NCBI GenBank assembly: GCA_033032175.1
Contig: CM065322.1
Location: 3,906,001-3,970,000 of the forward strand
Reading direction: 5' to 3'
Length of the DNA stretch: 64,000 nucleotides
Source: Saturnia japonica
Taxonomy: Eukaryota > Arthropoda > Insecta > Lepidoptera > Saturniidae
A program made the position numbers and the translations under genes. Positions 21,394 to 31,990 of the stretch are shown piece after piece. The notes under the pieces were generated by a model. The model saw only the letters and a list, made by a program, of their open reading frames with translations, ran no database searches and had not been told where the DNA came from. Within the stretch, counting starts at the first letter, position 1; each line of letters begins with the position of its first letter.

Positions 21394-22094
21394 TGCTAAA
21401 CAAAAAAAAAATCGATAAAAACATGGCGCATGCCTATTATTTCAGACCCCTGTTCTACGGTTTGCGCATTAAAATCGTTATTCAATTGAGCAGGTCGTAT
21501 TGTACGTCAATGACGGCACTTAATCTGTTTAATTTGGTCACGTTATGTTCTCAGATACACCGGCCGAGTGTTGGTTCACAATGTGTACATAACTTTTGAA
21601 TTCTTATTTTACATTAAACCTACATTGATCTATAATTTACAACGTCGGTATTTTCCTTTGCGATTGAACAAATATTGGTTATACTTTAGTACGACCTATT
21701 GTCTCCATTTCGCACCTGTTTGCAATGCCCATTTGTTTATGGTGTACTCTACTGTATTGTTTCTTTATTGCAACAGTCTACTTTCATGGGTGTAACCAGA
21801 TAAATAAAGGTAAAAAGTATTTTTTTTTTATTTAACATTAACTTTCCCATACCTGCTTTCCTAAATCCTACATAATGACTACGCTCATGTTTGTTTCGTT
21901 TAACATGGTAATTTTTATTTAATTTTTAAATTTAATATTCACAAGCGATAATTTGTAGGTAGTTAGTCTTTGATTTTAATTTGCTAAAGGAATATGTCAC
22001 TATGTAAATATTTTGTAATAATCTCCGAGCTAAGAGTAGGTAAAATAAAAATAAAATAAAAAGTATTTTTTTTCTTTTTGTTAATACTTCTTTT
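21394..22094. other. No gene seen
   Basis: AT-rich. Two short overlapping open frames (68 and 75 codons) have no domain. Confidence 0.45.
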
Positions 22095-22300
22095 TAACCG
22101 ACTTCATAACAGGGAGGAGGTTCTCAATTCGAAGGTATATTTTTTTCAAAGGGTGTTCAGCCATAACTTCTTTTTTTATGAAGCTATTTGGGTGATCCTT
22201 TTTTTGTTCTAAAGGGGATACCTCAAGTGTGGTCTTATTTTCATTTCATTGGCATTGTACCTTAGACTTCAAATATACACAAATACAGGTAAGAGATCAA
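22095..22300 (+). repeat. Interspersed repeat family D copy
   Basis: aaccgacttcataacagg, ggaggttctcaattcgaagg and ggggatacctcaag, as at 12931. Confidence 0.58.
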
Positions 22301-22779
22301 AAAATAATAACTTAACTGTGACCCTGTGTAACTTACCCTATGACATATTATGTGCACAACATTCATTGTTAACAAGTAATGTTTATAGAACTAATCTAAG
22401 AATGAAATATAAAGAAATATATTACGTGAGTGAGTTTTTAAATTTAGGAACACTGCTGAAAAATATGTCGTGTTATATGTTAACTTCATTATATCGCCTA
22501 CACATTCTATTAATGAAACTATTCTCCGATACATTATTGCTACAGGGGGGGAACGCTAAACAATTGTTGATGTCTTACGGAATGGGTGGGCACCTTTATA
22601 TTGAGTTTACCCAACAATTTAGCGAAAGATAGCGAAACGAGCGAACTCACTTGAGCCGTGGAATAGTAATGTTGTTGGATATTGAAGACCTGTTCCTGTA
22701 AACACTGTTCCTGCTCATCATACTGGACGTCTCGCTGCAGATTATACAAAAACCACGGGCATCCACGGATTGCAAGCAG
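22301..22779. other. No gene seen
   Basis: A 127-codon open frame reading through from family D (22249-22632) and a reverse 69-codon frame have no recognisable domain and are probably chance frames. Confidence 0.45.
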
Positions 22780-23263
22780 TTATCTTCTATACAAATTAAT
22801 AAAATTAAAGTATCTGTTTGTAATGTCAAAATAATTGCTTTTTACTAAATTAAAGTATATGATACCTATAACAAAACACCAATTTTTAAAATTTTTGTAA
22901 TTGTGTTTGTTCCGGGTAATCTCCGAAATGGTTGAACCGATTTTGACGGGACTTTCACTGGTAGATATCTGATATTATAAGGACTAATTTAGGCTACTTT
23001 TATATTAGAAGAAGAATTAGGGTTCCGTGCAAAAAAGAAAATGGTGATGGTGAATCAATTCGGGCGCTTATTTAAGCCATTTCGATTACGCTGAGTAAAC
23101 CATAAGAGATATAGCAAATTAATAAAGATATCACTTCTAAGGATCACACACAGTAAACATTTTTATCATAAAAATAACCGGGTGTGGGGATATTACGAAT
23201 CGCGCGTGTGCCTGATTGACGGCATTCTGTAGTCCACGCGAGCGAAGCCGCGGGCACTGTTAG
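22780..23263 (+). mobile_element. Helitron-like repeat
   Basis: Same block order as 19150: gtcaaaataattgctttttac, ccgattttgacgggactttc, aatcaattcgggcgc, aaccataagagatata, ataaccgggtgtgggg, ending gccgcgggcactgtTAGT. Confidence 0.66.
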
Positions 23264-23579
23264 TACCTAAATAAATTAATGTGGTAATGTGGGTATTACA
23301 TATCGTGACTGTAACGTTGAACTAATTTATATGTTAAATAAAAATGCTATTGAACGATAACGAACGAAGAATGTGCTTTCTCTGTTATAACGTTTAGTGC
23401 TATTAACAACAAGTAGTTAATAAATTATCGTTAGAGCTAATAAGTGAAAGGTGCGATTCGGTACACTTGTTTTTATTTATCGATCTAATTTTTGTTTTTA
23501 CTGTGTGTTCTTTGTTGGAGTTATATTTATTTTGACGAGTTTAGTGGAGGGTAAAATTGAGAGCTGCGCGTGCGTCTTG

Positions 23580-23875
23580 TGTAGGGTTACCAGATCAAAA
23601 AAAAAAGAATATCCGAACGAAATTCCGGACATTTTCTTTAAAAAATCAATTGATTGTAATATTAATTTCTTACTCACACATAGTGTGTAATCTATCTACA
23701 TGTTAATTTACGAATTATAATTGTTGATACATGGATCGATTTAATTTTAGATATTTATTTTTATTTGGTTTTTCATTATTCTTCCTTCATTTGTGTGAAA
23801 CTTCCGAACGTTCTTGAATTTTTCCCGGATTCCGGACAAAGAATCACATTTCCGGACATGTCCTAGTCACGTGAC
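23580..23875. repeat. Possible hAT-like MITE end, incomplete
   Basis: Starts tagggttaccagat, a common hAT MITE terminus, and carries inverted ttccggacat-type blocks inside (about 23621 and 23850). No matching right terminal repeat or TSD was found. Confidence 0.35.
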
Positions 23876-24065
23876 GGAAGTGCGAAATGATGATAATAAT
23901 ATAAATTCATTTTACACACTATTTTGATTGTGTAAAAGAATTTGAAGTTGTATAAATAAACATTATTTTAATTTGGTTTAATACACCGTCAAATATTATT
24001 ACATATTTAAAAAAAACATTCAAATGAATTTACATTATTACCATTGATGACTAACTTCAACATGT

Positions 24066-24069
24066 TTCT
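24066..24069. repeat. Left TSD of the errantivirus
   Basis: ttct, repeated at 31429-31432. Gypsy-type integrases commonly make 4-bp duplications. Confidence 0.75.
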
Positions 24070-24288
24070 AGTTACCACGTCATAAGCCTTGGGACCGGCG
24101 GATACAGACCGTGGGATCGCTGACCATGCAGATTGCGATCGTGGGAAACGACGGCGTGACTCCAACTTGATTATTACTTTAATTAATTTTAAGTTAGTCT
24201 TGTTTAAGAACCATAAGTGTAAACACCTATTATAATTATTTTAAAATAAATCTTTTTTTAATTTAAACTCGTACCGCCTATCATAACT
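24070..24288 (+). repeat. 5' LTR of errantivirus
   Basis: 219 bp, starting AGTTA and ending TAACT, a perfect 5-bp inverted pair as in gypsy LTRs. The 3' LTR (31210-31428) is identical except at one base (a at 24238, c at 31378). A polyadenylation signal AATAAA lies at 24245-24250. In this copy the LTR supplies the promoter. One difference in 219 bases points to a recent insertion. Confidence 0.96.
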
Positions 24289-24305
24289 GGCGCAGTCGGT
24301 AGGAT
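24288..24305 (+). promoter_or_regulatory. Primer-binding site, tRNA-Ser type
   Basis: tggcgcagtcggtaggat begins at the last base of the LTR. TGG is complementary to the CCA end of a tRNA, and the rest matches the 3' end of serine tRNAs as I recall them for other errantiviruses. Reverse transcription starts here. Confidence 0.8.
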
Positions 24306-24486
24306 CGCGGCACTTTTCGTCGGATAAAATTTTCGGCAAAGTGAACGGTTTCTAAGTCGTTACTACCGCGATCATAATAAGAACTTAAAGTGCGTGTACG
24401 AACTCTTTGAAAGGACTTTCTGAAAATTGAAGATCCTGTGTGGGTGAATTGGTGTACCTACAACAAGACTCGGCAGGAGAGGCAGA

Positions 24487-24503
24487 ATGCTGGCTTGGTG
24501 AGT
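24487..24503 (+). promoter_or_regulatory. Leader ATG and predicted env splice donor
   Basis: The first ATG after the primer-binding site is at 24487. Eleven bases later comes a consensus donor, GTGAGT at 24498-24503, so the exon would end at 24497. On unspliced RNA this ATG opens a four-codon upstream ORF that ends at the TGA overlapping the donor, so it would hinder gag little. On RNA spliced to 29551 it would supply the start codon that env lacks. This is a prediction from sequence only. Confidence 0.6.
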
Positions 24504-24726
24504 ACTCTCGTTTATCCAAGTTCCTTTTGTCATATTTCCTGTCTATATTGTGTATTTTTTTTTTTTTTTATTTTAAATATATATATCATATTGTGTTAAA
24601 GTGTTTCTGTCGTAAGCTAAAATTGCTATAGACGTACACCGTACAGTGAATCATAACAGATAAGCGCGGTCATCCGATATCCGAGCTATTGTCTTTTGAT
24701 TCTCGTAAAATATAAAACTTCACGCT

Positions 24727-25800
24727 ATGATGTCGCTTACGGAGTCGGCACAATTGATAAAAGTAATTGGGGAACTACTACCCAAATACGATGGCAATCC
24801 CCGATTATTAAACTATTATATTAGGCAAGTAGATAATATATTAACGCTTTTCGAGATTAATGTGCAAGCACATCCCACGTTAGTATGTTTAATAAAATCC
24901 AGACTAGCTGGAGCTGCAACTGACGCAATTGCATATGAGGACTCCTTGACCTCGTGGGCTGCTATTAAAGATACTTTAAAAAAACGATTAGGGGAACCTA
25001 GAAATGAAATTCAAGTAATGCAAGAACTGACTCGAACGTTTCGTTTTAAAAATGAGGACGCAGAAACATTTGGTAGGAGACTTCGGGCGTTGCTCGATAC
25101 TTTAAACTCAGTAGGTAAACACACTGATAAAACTTATTATGAAGAGATGGTGATAGAACAATATACGAACCATTTAGACTTTCAGGTATCTTTAGGCGTT
25201 AGAATAATGAAACCGGAGACACTTGAGTCGGCCATAGTAATAGCACGGCAAGAAGAAGCCAAAATAAATTATAAAAAACAAAATCAGTTTTATTCGCAAG
25301 CAAAGTCAAAGATAAATCAGCCTAATATTAGACCACAACTATACCAAACAACTCCGACACATTTTAATACAAACCCGCATAATTTTGGACCACAGCTATA
25401 TCAACCAATTCCAACACATTTTAATACACAACCACAATATAACACACCAGGAAAACAAGTATCACCCGGCAATAGTCAGCCGAATTCTAGACCTAGTGGT
25501 TCAGGAAACTTTAGAACTTCTGGAAACTTTAGACGCCAACAACAGAATATACCACATCAACAGGTAAACTTTCCAAAAGACACATCTGACGTCACTATGA
25601 GGTCAGTGAATAAGCCGGAAAAGCCGCAGTATGCACAACAACTGTTTTATTCGTCTAGCGAGCAACCCTACTACACGCAAGGTGAGTATTATGAAAACAA
25701 TAGCACAGAGGAACACGAAGTGTCACTCCCAGCCTTGGTGGACGAAGAAACGTACCAGGAGGATTTTACCCAGGACGTCGAAGACGACCAACAGACTTAG
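24727..25800 (+). CDS. Errantivirus Gag
   Basis: 357 residues from the ATG at 24727 (a second ATG follows at once) to TAG at 25798. Gag assembles the particle and packages the RNA. Residues 1-180 form a helical capsid-like region. The C-terminal half is rich in Asn, Gln and Pro, with a duplicated 13-residue segment (PQLYQ..PTHFNT at about 203-215 and 222-234) and a GNFR repeat near 270. There is no CCHC zinc knuckle, as is usual in errantivirus Gag, so RNA binding is probably by the basic tail. The leader of about 440 bases holds the primer-binding site and the predicted env donor. The pol frame overlaps the last 94 bases in the -1 frame. Confidence 0.88.
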   Translation: MMSLTESAQLIKVIGELLPKYDGNPRLLNYYIRQVDNILTLFEINVQAHPTLVCLIKSRLAGAATDAIAYEDSLTSWAAIKDTLKKRLGEPRNEIQVMQELTRTFRFKNEDAETFGRRLRALLDTLNSVGKHTDKTYYEEMVIEQYTNHLDFQVSLGVRIMKPETLESAIVIARQEEAKINYKKQNQFYSQAKSKINQPNIRPQLYQTTPTHFNTNPHNFGPQLYQPIPTHFNTQPQYNTPGKQVSPGNSQPNSRPSGSGNFRTSGNFRRQQQNIPHQQVNFPKDTSDVTMRSVNKPEKPQYAQQLFYSSSEQPYYTQGEYYENNSTEEHEVSLPALVDEETYQEDFTQDVEDDQQT

Positions 25801-28800
25801 CTAAAACAATCAACGTAAACCATTACGGTAAGGACCATCTGCCCTATATAATTTTAAATGAATTTGGAGGCAAATTTTTGTTGGATACAGGTGCCTCTCG
25901 GTGCATGATCTCACCAGCTGTTATAAAAAACACGGAATTTGAAAATTACATTGAACATGAACCATTTCAGGTAAGGAGCGCTCATGCAGTCACTCAACAC
26001 GACCTTGTAGCGTCACTTCCCCTTCCGGTGGAATTTAACATTAATAAAACACACACATTTTTATTATTCGATTTCGATCCTAAATATAGGGGCTTAATAG
26101 GTATGGATTTATTAAAAGAGCTTAACTGCACAATTAATTTAAGCGACAGATTATTACATACACCAAATGCAAATATACCAATTTACTTAAACTACCCAGT
26201 TAGAAACATTAGAATAGAACCAAAGTGTGAAAAGGTTATTGTGGTTAAAACTAACTACGCTGATGGACAGTATTTATGTGATGATCACTATTGGTCTGAG
26301 GGGTTAAGATCTCCAGCAGCAATAGTGGACGTGATGAATGGGGCATTTAAGACAACTGTTATAAATTTTACTGATGAAAAGAAAATAATTTTAAATAAAT
26401 ATCCGAATAAGCTTAAACCATTTTTTGAAAATATGATTAATCAGCATAGCGAAGTAAATTTTTTAAGGACAGATTTAGATTTAGATAAGGAACTTTGTGA
26501 AATTTTAAAAAATATTCATAATGATCACATGAATGAAGAAGAAAGGCGAGAAATAATGAGGATTTGTTATCAATACAGAGAGATATTTTTTTCTGATAAT
26601 ATTCCATTGTCATTTACACATTCTGTAAAGCATGAATTAAGACTTAATGATGAAACACCAATTTTTGTAAGAAGTTATAGGCAACCACCCAAACAACGCA
26701 AAGAAATTCAAAATCAAGTAGAAAATCTGTTAAAGCAGGGAATTATTAGGGAAAGTATTTCACCTTGGGCGTGCCCAGTGCATATAGTACCAAAGAAACC
26801 TGATACATCTGGTAACGTAACGTGGAGACTTGTTATTGACTTCAGAAGATTAAATGACAGGATTATTGAGGACAAATACCCTTTACCGAATATCCATGAC
26901 ATACTCGACAGACTAGGAAGGGCACAATACTTTACGACCCTTGACTTAGCTAGTGGTTACCACCAACTAGAGATGCACCCTAACGATATCGAAAAAACGG
27001 CGTTTACAACGGAACGCGGGCATTACGAATTTTTGAGAATGCCATTTGGCCTCAAAAATGCCCCCAGTACATTTCAAAGGTTAATGGATCACATCTTAAG
27101 AGGAATTGAAAATGTTTTCACATATTTAGATGACGTCATCGTGATTTCTACGTCACTACAAGAGCACGTTGAGAAATTAAAACAAGTATTTGAAAGATTT
27201 AAAACCCACAATTTAAAAATTAAACTAGAAAAGTCTCGATTTTTACAAAAACAAGTTGAGTTTCTAGGACACGAACTAACGGACCAAGGACTAAAACCGA
27301 ATAAGGACAAAATTAAAGCCGTACTTAACTATCCCTTACCGTGTACTCACAAAGACGTAAAATCCTTTTTAGGCCTAATCGGATACTATAGAAAATTTAT
27401 AAAAGACTTTGCAAAACTGACTAAACCTTTGACACTTTGTCTTAAAAAGAATCGTAAAGTAGTACATTCACCGGAATTTTTAGACGCTTTTAATAAATGT
27501 AAAGAAATATTAACAAATTCCCCGATATTACAGTACCCCGACTTTGATAAGCCTTTTGTTCTGACAACCGACGCCTCAGACGTTGCTCTCGGTGCAGTTC
27601 TTTCTCAAGGAGACATCGGTTCAGATAAACCTGTAGCTTACGCTTCTAGGACTTTGTCGGATACCGAAAGCCGATACTCTACGATTGAGAAAGAGTTATT
27701 GGCAATTGTATGGGCTATAAAATACTTTCGACCCTATTTGTATGCACAGAAATTCACTATTTACACCGACCACAGACCTTTAACATGGCTTATGTCATTA
27801 AAAGATCCGAACTCGAAATTAACGCGTTGGAGACTTAGGCTCGCGGAATATGATTATAAGATAATTTATAAAAAAGGCAAACAAAATACCAACGCTGACG
27901 CCCTTTCAAGAGCAAAAATTTTTCATAATAGTATAGATTCTTTAGCTGTTAACCTTGACGATAATGAAGATGACGAGATGATAAATAGGATATTTGACAA
28001 TACACGTACGGCAACGAATACTGACAACAGACCTGAGACGGACAAGATCTCGTGCAGTGATATGGACATAGACAGTGAAATTGTATCAGGACTAATCCTC
28101 TCACCCCAACGAGATGAGGTATCAGAAAACGCCACTATAAATGACCCCGAGCTATTAACTTCCACAAACCACACACAAGCAGATAATGGGAATAAAGGTA
28201 TACCAATCGTAAATGATGCCATAGATAGACAACTAAAACAATTTCACATAAGGTCTAGCCCCGGCACAAAATACAGAGTAGATGATAGGTCAACAAATAC
28301 AAGAACAGTCATAAAAGATGTATTTATTCCTATTAATAACACAGAATCAGAAATAGTTCAGTTCTTAAAGGAACACACTATTGCTGATCGTACTTTTCAC
28401 TGCTACTTTTACGATGAAAATCTGTATCTCGCTTTCTCTCGAGTATATACAACTATTTTTAATGAAAGAGGTCCAAAATTATTCAGATGTACATCGCGTA
28501 TTACAGTTATCGAAAATAAAGTAGAGCAACAGGAATTAATTAAGAAGTATCATGAAGGTAAGACTATGCATCGCGGCATTCAGGAAACATACAAGCAAAT
28601 ACATAGAAATTACCACTGGCCTAATATGCTGCTTACAATACAACGATTTATTAACCAATGTGATACCTGTCTTAAAAGTAAATACGAGAGAAATCCATTA
28701 AAACCCCCGTTAGCTCTTACTGAAACACCTACAAAACCTATGCAACATATGTTTATGGATCTATATTCCACAGGTGGTGCCACATTTTTGACCATTATAG

Positions 28801-29597
28801 ATAATTTTTCTAAATACGTTCAAGTAATACCTTTAAATGCCTCTAGTAGTATTCATGTAGCAGATGCATTAATTCAAGCTTTCTCTACACTAGGATTACC
28901 TACAAAAATTACGACAGATTCTGATAGCAAATTTGATAATGATGTCATAAAAGACATATGCGCATTACATGACATCAACATACACTTTACAACGCCCTAC
29001 AACCCAAATTCTAACTCTCCTATAGAACGATTCCATTCCACTATAGGTGAAATTATACGAATACAAAGGATAACCAATAAAGAAGACCCTATACAAACCA
29101 TCATGAAATATTCCGTTATAGCATACAATAATACAATACATACTACAACAGGATATACACCACACGAGCTATTATTTGGCCATACAGCGTCTAGAAATCC
29201 TTTAGAACTTATTTATCCTAAAGAATTTTATCAAGATTATGTTATAAGACATCGTAGGAACGCTGAGGCTGTACAAGAATGTGTTGCCGCACATATGTCC
29301 AAAAATAAGGAGCAGATTATAGCCAAGCGAAACCAGGAAGCACAGGACATAATGTTTAAAATAGGTGAAGTTGTTTATAAACAGGTGGCGAAAACGGCGC
29401 GCAGCGATAAAACGAAGCCAGTATTTAAAGGTCCGTATAAGATAATTCATTTACACCCCAATAGTGTTGCTGAAATAATAGGAAATCATCCAAATTCCAA
29501 ATCTATTAGAGTGCATTTTAAACTACTACGTAGGCCTCATCTTGTTCCAGGATCATCATCGCAGGAGCCCTCGTGCTCAACGCAACCGCAGACATAA
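25704..29597 (+). CDS. Errantivirus Pol polyprotein (PR-RT-RH-IN)
   Basis: The frame lies -1 relative to gag, opens after a stop at 25701-25703 and overlaps gag to 25797. It has no early ATG, so expression by -1 frameshifting is expected; I see no canonical slippery heptamer. Counting from codon 25878: protease DTGA (3-6); reverse transcriptase with LDLASGYHQ (355-363) and YLDD (416-419); RNase H with TDAS (564-567), E604/E606 and D631; integrase zinc finger H892, H898, C928, C931; integrase catalytic D961, D1014, E1050 (35 residues between the last two) and a GPYKI motif near the C-terminus. All key residues are present and no stop interrupts it, so the enzyme set looks intact. The 3' end overlaps the env frame by about 64 bases. 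Confidence 0.94.
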   Translation, partial: HRGTRSVTPSLGGRRNVPGGFYPGRRRRPTDLAKTINVNHYGKDHLPYIILNEFGGKFLLDTGASRCMISPAVIKNTEFENYIEHEPFQVRSAHAVTQHDLVASLPLPVEFNINKTHTFLLFDFDPKYRGLIGMDLLKELNCTINLSDRLLHTPNANIPIYLNYPVRNIRIEPKCEKVIVVKTNYADGQYLCDDHYWSEGLRSPAAIVDVMNGAFKTTVINFTDEKKIILNKYPNKLKPFFENMINQHSEVNFLRTDLDLDKELCEILKNIHNDHMNEEERREIMRICYQYREIFFSDNIPLSFTHSVKHELRLNDETPIFVRSYRQPPKQRKEIQNQVENLLKQGIIRESISPWACPVHIVPKKPDTSGNVTWRLVIDFRRLNDRIIEDKYPLPNIHDILDRLGRAQYFTTLDLASGYHQLEMHPNDIEKTAFTTERGHYEFLRMPFGLKNAPSTFQRLMDHILRGIENVFTYLDDVIVISTSLQEHVEKLKQVFERFKTHNLKIKLEKSRFLQKQVEFLGHELTDQGLKPNKDKIKAVLNYPLPCTHKDVKSFLGLIGYYRKFIKDFAKLTKPLTLCLKKNRKVVHSPEFLDAFNKCKEILTNSPILQYPDFDKPFVLTTDASDVALGAVLSQGDIGSDKPVAYASRTLSDTESRYSTIEKELLAIVWAIKYFRPYLYAQKFTIYTDHRPLTWLMSLKDPNSKLTRWRLRLAEYDYKIIYKKGKQNTNADALSRAKIFHNSIDSLAVNLDDNEDDEMINRIFDNTRTATNTDNRPETDKISCSDMDIDSEIVSGLILSPQRDEVSENATINDPELLTSTNHTQADNGNKGIPIVNDAIDRQLKQFHIRSSPGTKYRVDDRSTNTRTVIKDVFIPINNTESEIVQFLKEHTIADRTFHCYFYDENLYLAFSRVYTTIFNERGPKLFRCTSRITVIENKVEQQELIKKYHEGKTMHRGIQETYKQIHRNYHWPNMLLTIQRFINQCDTCLKSKYERNPLKPPLALTETPTKPMQHMFMDLYSTGGATFLTIIDNFSKYVQVIPLNASSSIHVADALIQAFSTLGLPTKITTDSDSKFDNDVIKDICALHDINIHFTTPYNPNSNSPIERFHSTIGEIIRIQRITNKEDPIQTIMKYSVIAYNNTIHTTTGYTPHELLFGHTASRNPLELIYPKEFYQDYVIRHRRNAEAVQECVAAHMSKNKEQIIAKRNQEAQDIMFKIGEVVYKQVAKTARSDKTKPVFKGPYKIIHLHPNSVAEIIGNHPNSKSIRVHFKLLRRPHLVPGSSSQEPSCSTQPQT

Positions 29598-30286
29598 TAA
29601 TTCAACCCATTGATAAAAATAACGGCATCCTTTTGCTCAAACAAGGAGAAATTCTCAAAATGATAGATTACTTTAACCTTGCTTGCATTTACAACATCAC
29701 TGATTTATATACAACTTCGGTAAGACTTATGGATTTATACGCAAATACTAAGGTCGTCGAAAGTAGCACCGCTTCCGTAGAACTACATAAAACTTACAAA
29801 GAGCAAATTGAATTGTCACTATCAAAAATTAGTAGGAAAATAATGACTATCATACCGAAAACTAGAATTAGGCGTGGTATAATTAATGGCTTAGGATCTA
29901 TAGTTAAGGCAATTACCGGGAATTTAGACTACGAGGACGCAATAGAGTTTGAGAAACAAATCTCTGATATTAGAAATAAAGTAGATAACACACAAAGCGC
30001 ACAAAGACAAAGCCTCGTGTTAGCACGTAGTTCAATTAACGAGTTTAGTCGTCATTTAGATAAAATTAACAAGAATCAAAAGAATTTAGAACAATTTTTG
30101 CAAAACATTACTCGTAGTACAAATTCGATAATCAATAAGTTACATTTCTTAGAGTTATACGTACAGATAAATTTTAGTTTACAGGTAGTTTTAGATCGAT
30201 TAATGATTTTGGAAGACGCAATGACATTCTCTCAATTAGGAGTAATGCATCCTTCTATTATCAACCCGCAAAGTCTCCTAGAATAA
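29534..30286 (+). pseudogene. Errantivirus Env, N-terminal part up to an in-frame stop
   Basis: Env would mediate attachment and membrane fusion. The frame opens at 29534 inside the pol 3' end and has no ATG near its start, consistent with expression from spliced RNA. A candidate acceptor, cttgttccAG, ends at 29550 and keeps the frame with the leader ATG at 24487; the first env residues are then hydrophobic, as in a signal peptide. Numbering from codon 29573, a furin-type RIRR site lies at 98-101, followed by a Gly-rich hydrophobic fusion-peptide-like stretch and long helices (about 125-220). The family resembles baculovirus F-like Env. TAA at 30284-30286 ends this part. The same frame is open again from 30287, so the break is a single nonsense codon. 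Confidence 0.85.
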
Positions 30287-31225
30287 ATTAGAAATTTACA
30301 GAAATTATACTCTTTTGCACCAGTAGCCAAAATAGACATAGGTAACATACATTTGATCCAAAAGTCAATTAAGGTTAGAGCTTACAGTACAGAACACACT
30401 TTAACATTTATATTAGAAATACCCGCTATTGATAAAAACATATATGATCTTATACACCTCTATTCCATTCCCGACCAAAATAATTTAACCATTGTTCCGA
30501 AATCCAAATACCTGATACTTGGAAACGATGAGTATACCTACCTAGACGAGGAATGCTCGCTGATATCCGACAATTTACATATCTGTAAAACGCTGGAGAT
30601 GAGAAGATTTCAAGATGCGGAAGACTGCGTCACATCGCTTATACATCATAGGAAAGCGAATTGTACCCAGGTCAAAATGAATATTAACATAGGAAAAATA
30701 CAAAAGATCAACGAAAACAGCTGGCTGCTTATACTTCAGGATGAAGAAATCCTGCGAAGTAACTGCAAATCTAAAAACGAATATAGAAAAATCTCCGGCA
30801 CATTTCTACTCACACTACCTGAGGGATGCGAGGTCACCGTTATGAATAGGACACTCCAAGCTCACACACGTACTATTATCACCAATGAAATTATTCCGCT
30901 GCTCAAAGAACCAGTTATACCCGAGGAAGCTGTGAAGTATAGACTGAACATCGAAGATATTCAATTAGACGGTATCCATGAATTACTCAACAAAGCTGAC
31001 AACTTGTATCTCAGAGAAACCCCTAGTTGGCATATTATGATGGCGGTCCCTAGTTGGACAACACTGTTACTGTACATCATACTGGTCAGCGTTGGTGCAT
31101 GGAAAGTATATACGTGGAAACAGGCGAAGAAAATGCAGATGAAAATTAAAGGTAGTGAGGGCACTACCGGAAGCTGCTCCAGGATACGCTTCCCTTTTAA
31201 GGAGGGAGGAGTTACCACGTCATAA
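30287..31225 (+). pseudogene. Errantivirus Env, C-terminal part after the stop
   Basis: It continues in the same frame as the N-terminal part, directly after the TAA at 30284. Counting from codon 30353, it has six well-spaced cysteines (68, 78, 92, 104, 138, 159), typical of an extracellular disulfide-bonded domain. A single transmembrane segment lies at about 235-252 (WTTLLLYIILVSVGAWKVY), and a short basic tail follows. The stop codon lies inside the 3' LTR at 31223-31225. Without readthrough, the first part alone would lack this anchor. Confidence 0.85.
31199..31209 (+). promoter_or_regulatory. Polypurine tract
   Basis: aaggagggagg directly before the 3' LTR; it primes plus-strand DNA synthesis. 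Confidence 0.85.
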
Positions 31226-31428
31226 GCCTTGGGACCGGCGGATACAGACCGTGGGATCGCTGACCATGCAGATTGCGATCGTGGGAAACGACGGCGTGAC
31301 TCCAACTTGATTATTACTTTAATTAATTTTAAGTTAGTCTTGTTTAAGAACCATAAGTGTAAACACCTATTATAATTCTTTTAAAATAAATCTTTTTTTA
31401 ATTTAAACTCGTACCGCCTATCATAACT
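31210..31428 (+). repeat. 3' LTR of errantivirus
   Basis: 219 bp, one base different from the 5' LTR. The env stop lies inside it, and the polyadenylation signal AATAAA is at 31385-31390. Confidence 0.96.
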
Positions 31429-31432
31429 TTCT
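31429..31432. repeat. Right TSD of the errantivirus
   Basis: ttct, matching 24066-24069. Confidence 0.75.
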
Positions 31433-31754
31433 ACATGGGTTATAATTTTTGGAGCTATTTTTATTCAAAACATGCAAACACATACTCACTCACCCAAACA
31501 CACACACACACACACATTTATATATCAACATACTCATACTCATATTTTTTATTATTATTTCAATAAAGTTGTACTCGTATATACTAGACTGATATTAAGT
31601 GATTACCTCAATATAGCTCATGACATGACCATTATACTATTTATTTTAAATGAGATTCCTTTTCAAATCTAGCTATTAGAAGTTACTAGACAATTGCACA
31701 CAGGTCTCTATAGTAAGAACCCTAATGATTTGTCTGACAGGGGATACACCGATA
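31433..31754. other. No gene seen
   Basis: AT-rich, with a short (CA)n at about 31499-31515. Confidence 0.5.
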
Positions 31755-31990
31755 TAAATATTTCTTTATAGAATCTCTTTCTACTGGCGGCACCCCGAAT
31801 GGTGAAATACCTCCACCTTACAAAAGATCGCAGCCAAATAATCTAATGTTTGTTCTGTGGTGAGTAGGGTTTCCAGAGCTCTTTGGGGTAGGGGGGTTCA
31901 AGGTCGGCATTGCGCTAGTGATACTCATACAAGTGTCTATAGTCTATGTTAACCGCTTATAATCAGGCGAGCCGTATGTATATTTGCCAC
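31755..31990 (+). repeat. Interspersed repeat family C
   Basis: gaaatacctccacc, gatcgcagccaaataatc, gtctatagtctatgttaacc and tttgccaccaaaaaa. The A-rich end shows the orientation and suggests retroposition. Confidence 0.65.

Larger units (their letters stand above)
24070..31428 (+). mobile_element. Gypsy-type endogenous retrovirus (errantivirus), nearly complete
   Basis: A 7359-bp provirus with LTRs, primer-binding site, gag, pol (protease, reverse transcriptase, RNase H, integrase), env, polypurine tract and a 4-bp TSD. Order and content match insect errantiviruses such as gypsy, ZAM and TED. Gag and pol are open; env has one in-frame stop at 30284-30286. Near-identical LTRs indicate youth. 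With this env break the copy could at most move within cells unless env is supplied in trans. Confidence 0.96.

Noticed and set aside
22249..22632. 127-codon frame
   Set aside because: Starts inside repeat family D, is AT-driven in composition and has no domain.
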